A DNA stretch of 17,605 nt from Oceanospirillaceae bacterium UBA1126 (GTDB lineage: Bacteria; Pseudomonadota; Gammaproteobacteria; Pseudomonadales; Balneatricaceae): assembly GCA_002312935.1 (NCBI GenBank), contig DCAT01000015.1:1-17605 (forward strand), read 5' to 3'. Below the pieces are notes generated by a model. The model saw nothing but the letters and a program-made list of their open reading frames with translations. It made no database searches and was not told where the DNA came from. The translations under genes were made by a program, and so were the position numbers. Positions 8,299 to 14,461 of the stretch are shown in pieces (within the stretch, counting starts at the first letter, position 1; each line of letters starts with the position of its first letter).

Positions 8299-8305
8299 GC
8301 TTGTC
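8294..8305. repeat. Perfect 12-bp palindrome overlapping the pstC Pho box
   Basis: GACAAGCTTGTC is a perfect dyad that extends to 20 bases with a single mismatched pair (outer arms ATAC/ATAT). Its right arm on the minus strand is the first Pho half-site (TTGTCAT). It may be a head-to-head third Pho half-site or a site for another dimeric regulator. The six-base arms are the same as those of the operator-like repeat at 465-484 but in the opposite order. It may also be chance. Confidence 0.4.
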
Positions 8306-8337
8306 GTATTAGCGTAAATCTATTTTTTTAACAGGCA

Positions 8338-8372
8338 TTAAAAAGGGCCTGCTCTTTGACGACCAGGCCCTT
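8338..8372 (-). terminator. Intrinsic terminator/attenuator between pstS and pstC
   Basis: On the minus strand AAGGGCCTG (8364-8372), a 12-base loop, and CAGGCCCTT (8343-8351) form a perfect 9-pair GC-rich stem. It runs straight into TTT followed by AA. It starts about 35 bases after the pstS stop. It should end most pstS transcripts, so the binding protein is made in excess over the permease, while the downstream pstC promoter tops up the rest. Confidence 0.85.
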
Positions 8373-8407
8373 GTGGCACTGACTAATACAACAATCTAAC
8401 GTTGAGG

Positions 8408-9382
8408 TTAGTTTAGCCCAAGCTCATTAAGGTACTTTTCTACCACCTTAAGGGGTAGTGGAATATAACCATCTTTCACCACAACCTCTTGGCCAGCCTT
8501 GGACATGACAAGCTTAACAAACTCACGTTCTAGTGGAGATAGGCCATAGTTAGGTGCTTTATTAACGTATACGTATAGAAAGCGAGATAGTGGGTAAGTG
8601 CCATTCACTGCGTTAGCAGGAGTCGCTGCAACATAATCAGGGCCCTTCTTAGATATAGGGATGGCACGAACAGATGAGGTTTTATAGCCTATACCAGAGT
8701 AGCCTATACCATTTAATGATGTTGCCACTGACTGAACGACTGAGGCCGAACCTGGCTGTTCGTTCACAGAACTTTTGTAGTCCCCTTTGCAAAGTGCTTT
8801 TTTCTTAAAGTAACCATAGGTGCCAGATACAGAATTGCGTCCATAGATTTGAATGTCTTGGTTACCTAGAGCACCCATAACACCCACCTGTTTCCATTTT
8901 ATGATATCTGCTTCGCCACCACATTTTCGGGTTGCAGAAAAAATAGCATCAACATCGGCAATCTGCATCCCTTTAACTGGGTTATCTTTGTTAACAAACA
9001 CAGCTAAAGCATCTATAGCAACCGGAATAGCTGTCGGTTTATAACCATACTTAGCTTCAAAGGCCTGTAGCTCGTTATCCTTCATCTTGCGGCTCATAGG
9101 CCCCAAATTAGAGGTGCCTTCAGTTAATCCTGGAGGCGCAGTAGAGGAACCAGCGGCCTGAATCTGGATATTAACATTAGGGTAGTTACGCTTAAACTCT
9201 TCCGCCCAAAGAGTCATTAGGTTGGCAAGGGTGTCAGAACCCACGGAGGATAAGTTTCCTGATACTCCGCTAACTCTTTTATAAGTTGGTAGGTTGGAAT
9301 CTAGCAAGTCAGATGCAAGTGCGGTAACTGAAAGGGTGCTAGCAACTAACGTTATGGCAGTTATAAATTTCTTGGCTTTCAT
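8408..9382 (-). CDS. pstS: PstS periplasmic phosphate-binding protein
   Basis: PstS captures inorganic phosphate in the periplasm and hands it to PstC/PstA. It is 324 aa. A Sec signal peptide covers about residues 1-23 (MKAKKF, hydrophobic core, likely cleavage after SVTALA). The mature part is a PBP-like type II fold with the phosphate-loop pattern VGSDTLANLM near the N-terminus, QAAGSSTAPPGL, and GRNSVSGTYGYFKKK. This is the PstS subgroup typical of Pseudomonas-like bacteria rather than the E. coli type. The ATG at 9382 has a strong AGGAG six bases upstream. That ribosome site is part of one arm of a long inverted repeat. A PhoB promoter lies directly upstream and a terminator directly downstream. 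Confidence 0.97.
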   Translation of the reverse strand: MKAKKFITAITLVASTLSVTALASDLLDSNLPTYKRVSGVSGNLSSVGSDTLANLMTLWAEEFKRNYPNVNIQIQAAGSSTAPPGLTEGTSNLGPMSRKMKDNELQAFEAKYGYKPTAIPVAIDALAVFVNKDNPVKGMQIADVDAIFSATRKCGGEADIIKWKQVGVMGALGNQDIQIYGRNSVSGTYGYFKKKALCKGDYKSSVNEQPGSASVVQSVATSLNGIGYSGIGYKTSSVRAIPISKKGPDYVAATPANAVNGTYPLSRFLYVYVNKAPNYGLSPLEREFVKLVMSKAGQEVVVKDGYIPLPLKVVEKYLNELGLN

Positions 9383-9388
9383 AGTTTA

Positions 9389-9421
9389 CTCCTAAGGTTT
9401 GAATACAGTTCAACTTAGGAG
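9389..9421 (-). promoter_or_regulatory. pstS leader hairpin reaching into the ribosome binding site
   Basis: On the minus strand CTCCTAAG-TTGAA, loop CTGTA, TTCAA-(AC)-CTTAGGAG gives 13 base pairs with only a 2-base bulge. The 3' arm contains the pstS AGGAG. The predicted transcription start (near 9416-9417, from the -10 at 9424-9429) falls inside the 5' arm. The real RNA may therefore keep only the inner 8 pairs and leave AGGAG free, or, if it starts 3-5 bases earlier, bury AGGAG completely. Confidence 0.65.
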
Positions 9422-9423
9422 CT

Positions 9424-9457
9424 ATTCTAGAAGCAGAATGTGACAACCAGATGACAC
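9424..9457 (-). promoter_or_regulatory. PhoB-dependent promoter of pstS (Pho box and -10)
   Basis: On the minus strand GTGTCAT-CTGG-TTGTCAC (9440-9457) matches CTGTCAT-N4-CTGTCAT at 11 of 14 conserved bases. After exactly 10 bases comes TAGAAT (9424-9429), a 5/6 match to a -10. The geometry is the same as at the pstC promoter and at E. coli phoA. Confidence 0.85.
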
Positions 9458-9527
9458 ATGAAATAATGTTAGCGTTAACCGCAGGGCTGAGGCGTAGGTT
9501 GGCCTGCCTTACCTGCCATAACAAGGC

Positions 9528-9890
9528 CTAGGGTGCTTTGGCGCCATGGCGCATTAACGACATCGGGCATAGCCACCCTAAGCTAAGCCAATAATATAGG
9601 AAAATTTTGACGTATTTTAAATCTATTTCCGGGTCTAAATAGCTAGGCTGATGTTGCAGCAGCTCCTGTGCCTTTGCCTTAGCACGGCACCAGTGATACA
9701 TAGACCCAGCCTCTTGCCATACGATCGGCTCTTCACGGCTTGCAAGTTTTGGGTAATAATAATCCCGTTCCATAGACACCATGGTTTCTGGCGCATCTAT
9801 AAAATGGCCAGATCCAGAAACAGCTGCTTTAATAGTCAGGGGGTAGATATTAGTATCCGTTGGTAAGAGTGTAAGGGCAGTTTCAGTAAT
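9528..9890 (-). pseudogene. C-terminal remnant of an MttB/MtgB-family methyltransferase
   Basis: Only about 100-120 residues remain of a protein family usually near 500 aa (trimethylamine/glycine-betaine corrinoid methyltransferases). The homologous part begins upstream of any start codon at about 9865 (PTDTNIYPLTIKAAV) and continues through SGSGHFIDAPETM, MERDYYYPKLASREE, VWQEAG and QPSYLDPEID. This matches the family's C-terminal pattern of GPGHFLGHPQT, a YP segment, a W-EAG motif and a DPAID-like end. After about 9605 the reading frame drifts into unrelated sequence before a stop. No N-terminal barrel or corrinoid-facing part is present, so it cannot be functional. It lies between pstS and a LysR remnant that is cut at the same place. 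The family call rests on recalled motif patterns. Confidence 0.75.
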
Positions 9891-9893
9891 TAG

Positions 9894-10316
9894 ACTAGTA
9901 TACAGTTGCCTATGCCCATGTTCGCTGCGGGCAGCCCAAGCTTAAAGCAACGGTACCAGTTGTCTGAAGATGGCCTAAATGCACCCGAGAATCTTGGCCA
10001 AGCACTAAACCTCAGCATTCCTTTGTTATGTGAAGAAATAGATCTGGACTTGTGGCAACTCTGGAGCCGAGACCAGCCACTTGCCAACCCTCACCATATG
10101 ATTGAAGATGCCAATGTGCGGGTTCAAGCTGCCATTGACGGCCAAGGCATTATGCTGGCAGATGCTTTAATGCAAACTGAGAGCAACAATCACAGCCTAG
10201 TCCCCATAAGTAATCACCAATTATTTGGCTATGGATATGTTATTACCCCACACTCATTTCACCCACAGGTATATTTCCTAATGCAGCGGTTACAAACTTA
10301 TGAAGACTTACTTTAA
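9894..10316 (+). pseudogene. C-terminal remnant of a LysR-family regulator (GcvA-like)
   Basis: About 140 residues of a LysR substrate-binding domain, open from just after a TAG at 9891-9893. The family pattern is clear in order: FAAGSPSL, ENLGQALNLSIPLL, DLWQLW, MIEDANVRVQAAIDGQGIMLADAL, VPISNHQLFGYGYVITP, and a final helix FLMQRLQTYEDLL. This corresponds to roughly residues 170-300 of a GcvA-type regulator. The N-terminal helix-turn-helix and half of the sensor domain are missing. The first possible starts (TTG at 9906, ATG at 9912) have no ribosome site. The missing end abuts the missing end of the minus-strand MttB remnant. The remaining frame is intact, so the loss may be fairly recent. 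Confidence 0.82.
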
Positions 10317-10319
10317 CTA

Positions 10320-10348
10320 GTGATATCAGTGAAAAAACTAGCTATAGT
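10320..10348 (+). promoter_or_regulatory. Possible promoter of the first EamA transporter gene
   Basis: GTGATA (10320-10325, 4/6 to a -35), a 17-base spacer, and TATAGT (10343-10348, 5/6 to a -10) would start transcription near 10355. This is 25 bases before the ATG at 10380. It overlaps the upstream GTG that would otherwise be an alternative start codon, which favours the ATG. Confidence 0.4.
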
Positions 10349-10379
10349 GAGCGATCATTTTTTCACCATAGTTTGTCAT

Positions 10380-11255
10380 ATGCCTACTAAGTCAGAAAAT
10401 ATCACCGGCATGTTATTCATGACCCTATCGATGGCGTCATTCACTCTAGCCGACCTAACCTTAAAATGGGCTTGTGAACTCCTTCCTACGGGGCAGGTCA
10501 TGTTTATTTTGGGCTTGGGTTGCTGTGGTCTGTTTTGGTCTATCGCAAAACGGAAGCACGAAAAAGTGTTAACTCGTCAATTTTTTATGCCCGCAGTGTT
10601 GCTGCGAACAGTGGGTGAAGGCGTTGCGGTAATATTCATTTTTCTAGCGCTCATCCACTCGGCGTTTACTTCCGTAGCCGCTATTTTACAAACCCTGCCG
10701 TTATTAATGACTTTAATTTCATTCATATTTTTAGGCGAAAAAGTGGGTATACATCGCCTTTTAGCGGTGACCATTGGGTTTACCGGGGTATTACTTATTA
10801 TTCGCCCTGGTGCAGATAGCTTTGATGTATTTTCTCTTTACGCAGTGCTGGCAGTCATCGGTATGGCTATGCGTGATGTAGGTTCACGCTTATCGCCAGT
10901 CACTATGTCTGCTTCTATGCTGGCACTATATGGCTCTATGACGTTTGTGCTTATTGGCTTAGTTATGATGTGGTTTGGAGGAGTGAAAACACCTTCGATA
11001 GAGGCTAGTGGTTATCTGATAGGTATGATTTTATTTGCTTCCAGTGGCAGCTATTACGCCACTAAAGCAATGCGATCTGGAGAGATCTCAATTATTAGCC
11101 CATTACGTTACACGCGGTTATTATTTGGCATGATGGTAGGCGTATTTATTCTTAATGAAAAAGTAGACCAATATATGCTTTTGGGTTCAGCCATTGTGGT
11201 TACCGCGGGGCTTTATGTTTTGTTTAGAGAACAACTCCATAGAAGACAAGGGTAG
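10380..11255 (+). CDS. EamA/DMT-family inner-membrane transporter (first of two)
   Basis: A 291-aa member of the drug/metabolite transporter superfamily, expected to have ten membrane helices in two EamA repeats (about residues 8-140 and 150-285). Family features seen are the first-helix region GMLFMTLSMASFTLAD, an acidic end to repeat 1 (IFLGEKVGIHRL) and the matching end of repeat 2 (VFILNEKVDQYMLLGSAIVV). Proteins like this usually export amino acids or other small metabolites, and the substrate cannot be read from sequence. I use the ATG at 10380 rather than the in-frame GTG at 10320, because family members start just before the first helix and a promoter-like sequence covers the GTG. There is no strong ribosome site. 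It sits 63 bases after the LysR remnant, which may once have regulated it. Confidence 0.9.
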   Translation: MPTKSENITGMLFMTLSMASFTLADLTLKWACELLPTGQVMFILGLGCCGLFWSIAKRKHEKVLTRQFFMPAVLLRTVGEGVAVIFIFLALIHSAFTSVAAILQTLPLLMTLISFIFLGEKVGIHRLLAVTIGFTGVLLIIRPGADSFDVFSLYAVLAVIGMAMRDVGSRLSPVTMSASMLALYGSMTFVLIGLVMMWFGGVKTPSIEASGYLIGMILFASSGSYYATKAMRSGEISIISPLRYTRLLFGMMVGVFILNEKVDQYMLLGSAIVVTAGLYVLFREQLHRRQG

Positions 11256-11384
11256 TTAATTATATTGTGGCGCCAAAATTCATCGTTTTTAACTATTTAA
11301 AACCCACACTAACGCGATCGCAGCAAACGAGTTAAAAAGATTGTAGTATAAGGCCACCAGCCAAAATGGGGCTTACCTATAGCA

Positions 11385-12275
11385 ATGCACTACAACTTTA
11401 CACTACTGTCAGGCCTTCACAAAGGCGCACTGCTCATCCTATTGTCTGAGCTGGCATTGGTACTAACAGGGGTGATGATTCACGAACTTGTTAAACAGGT
11501 CCCCATAGAAGTACTGGTGTTGGCTCGCAACGCCATAGGTTTATCATTCTTTGTACCTTGGTTATTGCGCAATGGCAGGCGTTCCATAGCCACGGCGCAG
11601 TTGCCACTGCACTTAGTGCGATCCCTTGTTGGAATCGTAGCCATGTACTGCCTGTTTTATTCTTGGGCACATTTACCCCTAGCCCAAGCAGCCCTGCTCA
11701 AACAAACAGCGCCTTTATTTATTCCTATTGTGGGGTTTATTTGGCTTAAAGAACGCATTACTGGTTGGGCAGTGATTGCTATTTTAGTGGGTTTTATTGG
11801 TATTTGGGTCGTTCTTAACCCCGAGGGTCATACTCAAGTACCATGGGTAGCTTTACTAGCTATTTTTGGCGCCTTATTAGGAGCCACCGCTAAAGTAGTG
11901 GTACGCAAACTAACACTAACCGAAAGCAGCATCTTAATTGTGTTTTATCTTTCTCTATTTAATACCTTATTTTCATTAATACCTGCTTTATTGGCTTGGG
12001 ACACCCCTAGCCTTTGGTTATTAATGGGTATGGTATTAATGGCAGGTTTTGCTACTCTGGCACAATTACTTTTGAGCAAGGGTTACCGATACGCAGCTGC
12101 AGGAGAACTGGGAAGCTTTACCTATGGTTCTGTAATTTTTGCTGGTTTACTAGGTTGGCTTTTATGGGATGAGCTGATTACTTTTGAGGCGATGTTCGGT
12201 ATGGCTCTGGTAGTCGTCTCTGGCGTGATCGTGGTTTTAGGAACGATTAAAGAACACGTATCAAGAAAATCGTAA
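11385..12275 (+). CDS. EamA/DMT-family inner-membrane transporter (second of two)
   Basis: A 296-aa member of the same superfamily with about ten membrane helices in two EamA repeats. The first repeat ends with LKQTAPLFIPIVGFIWLKERITGW and the second with GLLGWLLWDELITFEAMFG, the usual positions of the acidic loop residue. It is clearly different in sequence from the 10380-11255 protein, so it is not a recent duplicate. The ATG at 11385 is preceded by GCTTACCTATAGCA, with no good ribosome site. The 129-base gap upstream contains TATAAG, a possible -10, without a convincing -35, so independent transcription is possible but unproven. It converges on the minus-strand BKACE gene with 27 bases between stops and no obvious terminator hairpin. 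The substrate is unknown. Confidence 0.9.
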   Translation: MHYNFTLLSGLHKGALLILLSELALVLTGVMIHELVKQVPIEVLVLARNAIGLSFFVPWLLRNGRRSIATAQLPLHLVRSLVGIVAMYCLFYSWAHLPLAQAALLKQTAPLFIPIVGFIWLKERITGWAVIAILVGFIGIWVVLNPEGHTQVPWVALLAIFGALLGATAKVVVRKLTLTESSILIVFYLSLFNTLFSLIPALLAWDTPSLWLLMGMVLMAGFATLAQLLLSKGYRYAAAGELGSFTYGSVIFAGLLGWLLWDELITFEAMFGMALVVVSGVIVVLGTIKEHVSRKS

Positions 12276-12302
12276 GCTTTACTAAACTATAGTTGCTCTT
12301 AA

Positions 12303-13124
12303 TTAGTTCCTCACACCTAGGATTAGCTTAGCTTCATGTGCACTGGCTACCAGCCGGCCCTGACTTCGGGCGTAGCTGACCACTTGAGCCACTAAGCTAT
12401 GGTTATTGGCAGCAAGTTCTCCTGAAGGTAGCCACAAATTATTTTCGAATCCTACCCTAGCATGGCCACCAACATCGATGGCGTTGGTAATGCAGGAGTG
12501 TTCGTTCTGACCAAAAGCACAAGCAAACCACGTATGATGTTTTTCAGGTTCCATGAACTCATTTAAGTCTGAAGGCTGGGCCTGTAAGTTTTCTCGGTAA
12601 CGGCCAAGTACGTATAGGACGCAAGCTGTTTTTTCAGGCAATACACCTGCATGTTGTAGTTGATTTAAATGGTTTAAGTCTGCAGCATCGTAAAGAATAA
12701 TCTGCAGCTGCACCTGAGCCTCTTCAGCCCAGCTAAAAAAGTGTTTCGCCACAGCCTCGCTGGCAAAGGTTGGAACCAACTCACGCAAGGCAACACTGGC
12801 CATTTTAGGCCGCAGTTTGGTCACTAGGTCTATTTGTTGCTGAGTACTGTATTGCCCCACCGCTTCAGTCGTAATTTGTACTAGCATACCTGGCACTTGG
12901 TGTGCCATTTCAGCTAACAATTCTTGGTAAATGCCCACATCTAGACTGTGTTTTTCTTGCTTATCACGAATATGGGCATGCAATATACACGCTCCTGCTT
13001 GCTGGCAAGCTAATGCTGCATTGACCGTTTGCTTAATAGTCATAGGTAATTGAGGGTGATCCCGGTTATTGCGTCTTGCGCCATTGGGTGCCACCATAAC
13101 CATCAAGGGCAATTGCTTACTCAA
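12303..13124 (-). CDS. DUF849/BKACE-family beta-keto acid cleavage enzyme
   Basis: BKACE enzymes use zinc and acetyl-CoA to cleave a beta-keto acid into acetoacetate and a new acyl-CoA. This 273-aa protein has the N-terminal VAPNGARRNNRDHP, zinc ligands H49 and H51 in ILHAHIRD, and the C-terminal GGHARVGFENN, in which E227 would be the third zinc ligand and R223 the conserved arginine. Compared with the 3-keto-5-aminohexanoate enzyme, the Asp usually following that Glu is Asn228, and the acidic PExExFD-type strand reads QLQIILYD. I recall a subgroup with VGFENN and ILY patterns, so this is probably a subgroup trait rather than decay. The start is a TTG overlapping the aminotransferase stop by 4 bases (TTGA), with GAGG about 10 bases upstream. 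It is the last gene of the operon. Confidence 0.88.
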   Translation of the reverse strand: MSKQLPLMVMVAPNGARRNNRDHPQLPMTIKQTVNAALACQQAGACILHAHIRDKQEKHSLDVGIYQELLAEMAHQVPGMLVQITTEAVGQYSTQQQIDLVTKLRPKMASVALRELVPTFASEAVAKHFFSWAEEAQVQLQIILYDAADLNHLNQLQHAGVLPEKTACVLYVLGRYRENLQAQPSDLNEFMEPEKHHTWFACAFGQNEHSCITNAIDVGGHARVGFENNLWLPSGELAANNHSLVAQVVSYARSQGRLVASAHEAKLILGVRN

Positions 13125-14461
13125 TTGGCTAATACCTCGTTAATTGACTGCCCTAGCTTGGCTACTAATTCGTCTATTTGGGTTTCACTAATAATAAAAG
13201 GTGGGGCCAAAAGAATATGGTCGCCTTGCACACCATCGATCGTGCCCGCCATAGGGTAACAAACTAATCCAGCCTCAAAAGCGGCCTTTTTGATTTTTCC
13301 CGCAGCACCTAGGCTTGGCAGCAGAGGCGCTTTAGTAGAACGATCTGAAACCAATTCTATGCCCTGAAATAAACCAAGGCCGCGAATATCACCCACATGA
13401 GGATGCCCTTCAAACATATCACCTAATGCACCATGCAAATACTCTCCACGCCTTACTACTTGATCTAGTAGACCCTCATTCAGTATTTTGTGGGTCACGG
13501 CCAATGCTGCTGCACAGGCGATGGGGTGACCCATGTAGGTATAACCATGTTGGAATAAACCACTGCCTTGGGCTACAGCTTGATATATTTTATCACTAGC
13601 AAGCATGGCCCCAATAGGCTGATACCCAGCACCTAAACCCTTGGCCAAACACAAGAGATCTGGGACTACATCATCATGCTCACAGGCAAATAACTTACCG
13701 ATACGGCCCATGCCACACATCACCTCGTCTAAGATCAATAGCACACCATATTGATCACATATTTCTCGGATGCGGGTAAAATAACCCGCTACGGCAGGCA
13801 CCGCACCCATAGTGGCCCCCACAACAGGCTCCGCTACAAAGGCCATGACGTTTCCAGCCCCAATGGTTAAAATTTCTTGCTCTAACTCGTTGGCAACTCT
13901 CAAGCCATATTCAAGTTCTGTTTCACCCTGCTGCTGATCACGATAGGCATAGCAGGGAGCAATGTGGCTTACTTCCACTAACAAAGGAATAAAGGGTTGC
14001 CTGCGCCATTGATTGCCACCCACGGCCAGAGCACCCAAGGTATTACCATGGTAACTCTGTCGCCTAGCAATCACTCGGCTGCGCTTAGGCTGACCGACCT
14101 CTACAAAGTATTGCCGGGCAAGTTTTAAAGCAGATTCCACCGCCTCTGACCCGCCTGAGACAAGATACACTCGTTCCAAACCAGCTGGAGCATGCTGTAT
14201 TAATAGTTGCGCCAATTGCTCCGCAGGTTCTGAGGTAAAAAACCCAGTGTGGGCAAAAGCCATCTGATCTATTTGGGCTTTCATTGCATGGTTAACGTCT
14301 AGGTCGCCATGACCCAAACACGATACTGCAGCGCCACCCGAACCATCTAAATACTGTTTGCCCTGATGGTCTGTAATGTAACAGCCTTGACCGCTCACAG
14401 CTGTGGGATTGTGCGCATGGCAGTGCCGATGGAAAACCTGACTTGATGTTGATTTAAGCAC
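13121..14461 (-). CDS. Class III (omega) PLP-dependent aminotransferase
   Basis: A fold-type I, class III aminotransferase that moves an amino group between an amine or amino acid and a keto acid. Numbered from the longer GTG start at 14470 it is 449 aa. The substrate/PLP region SGGSEAVESALKLAR is at 105-119, Y140-H141 is where the ring-stacking aromatic sits, the conserved Asp248 is in LILDEV, and the PLP lysine is K277 in LAKGLGAGYQPIGA. I prefer the GTG at 14461 (446 aa), since AGAGGTGA lies five bases before it. This start overlaps the TRAP permease stop by 8 bases. The gene overlaps the BKACE start by 4 bases, so the enzyme pair is translationally coupled. Substrates in this class range over beta-alanine, taurine, diamines, GABA and beta-amino acids, and cannot be chosen from sequence alone. 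Confidence 0.92.
   Translation of the reverse strand: MLKSTSSQVFHRHCHAHNPTAVSGQGCYITDHQGKQYLDGSGGAAVSCLGHGDLDVNHAMKAQIDQMAFAHTGFFTSEPAEQLAQLLIQHAPAGLERVYLVSGGSEAVESALKLARQYFVEVGQPKRSRVIARRQSYHGNTLGALAVGGNQWRRQPFIPLLVEVSHIAPCYAYRDQQQGETELEYGLRVANELEQEILTIGAGNVMAFVAEPVVGATMGAVPAVAGYFTRIREICDQYGVLLILDEVMCGMGRIGKLFACEHDDVVPDLLCLAKGLGAGYQPIGAMLASDKIYQAVAQGSGLFQHGYTYMGHPIACAAALAVTHKILNEGLLDQVVRRGEYLHGALGDMFEGHPHVGDIRGLGLFQGIELVSDRSTKAPLLPSLGAAGKIKKAAFEAGLVCYPMAGTIDGVQGDHILLAPPFIISETQIDELVAKLGQSINEVLAN

Noticed and set aside
1947..8312. Many plus-strand open frames opposite the pho and pst genes (for example 2003-2623, 3080-3568, 5604-6095)
   Set aside because: All are shadows of strong minus-strand genes, rich in Ser, Arg and Cys, with no domain signature or ribosome sites.
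9339..9524. Open frame on the minus strand covering the pstS promoter
   Set aside because: It runs through the Pho box, the -10, the leader hairpin and the pstS start, with no ribosome site or recognisable domain.
9478..9527. GGCAGG direct repeats and CCTAGGCC-like dyads after the MttB remnant
   Set aside because: No consistent stem with a T tract on either strand and no match to a known repeat family. Probably degraded flanking sequence.
9651..10087. Short open frames on both strands within the MttB and LysR remnants
   Set aside because: They are out of frame with the recognisable protein similarity and have low-complexity, non-protein-like translations.
10333..10377. Imperfect inverted repeat around CTATAGTGA/TCACCATAG before the first EamA gene
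   Set aside because: The arms contain a mismatch and an offset, and they overlap an AT-rich promoter-like region. Not distinctive enough to call an operator.
11314..11321. GCGATCGC, a HIP1-like palindrome, in the gap between the EamA genes
   Set aside because: It is an isolated copy. One other occurs inside the TRAP gene (15394-15401). There is no clustering or periodicity.
12285..12294. AACTATAGTT palindrome between the convergent EamA and BKACE genes
   Set aside because: It is AT-rich, short, and lacks a stem strong enough for a terminator; a chance dyad is likely.
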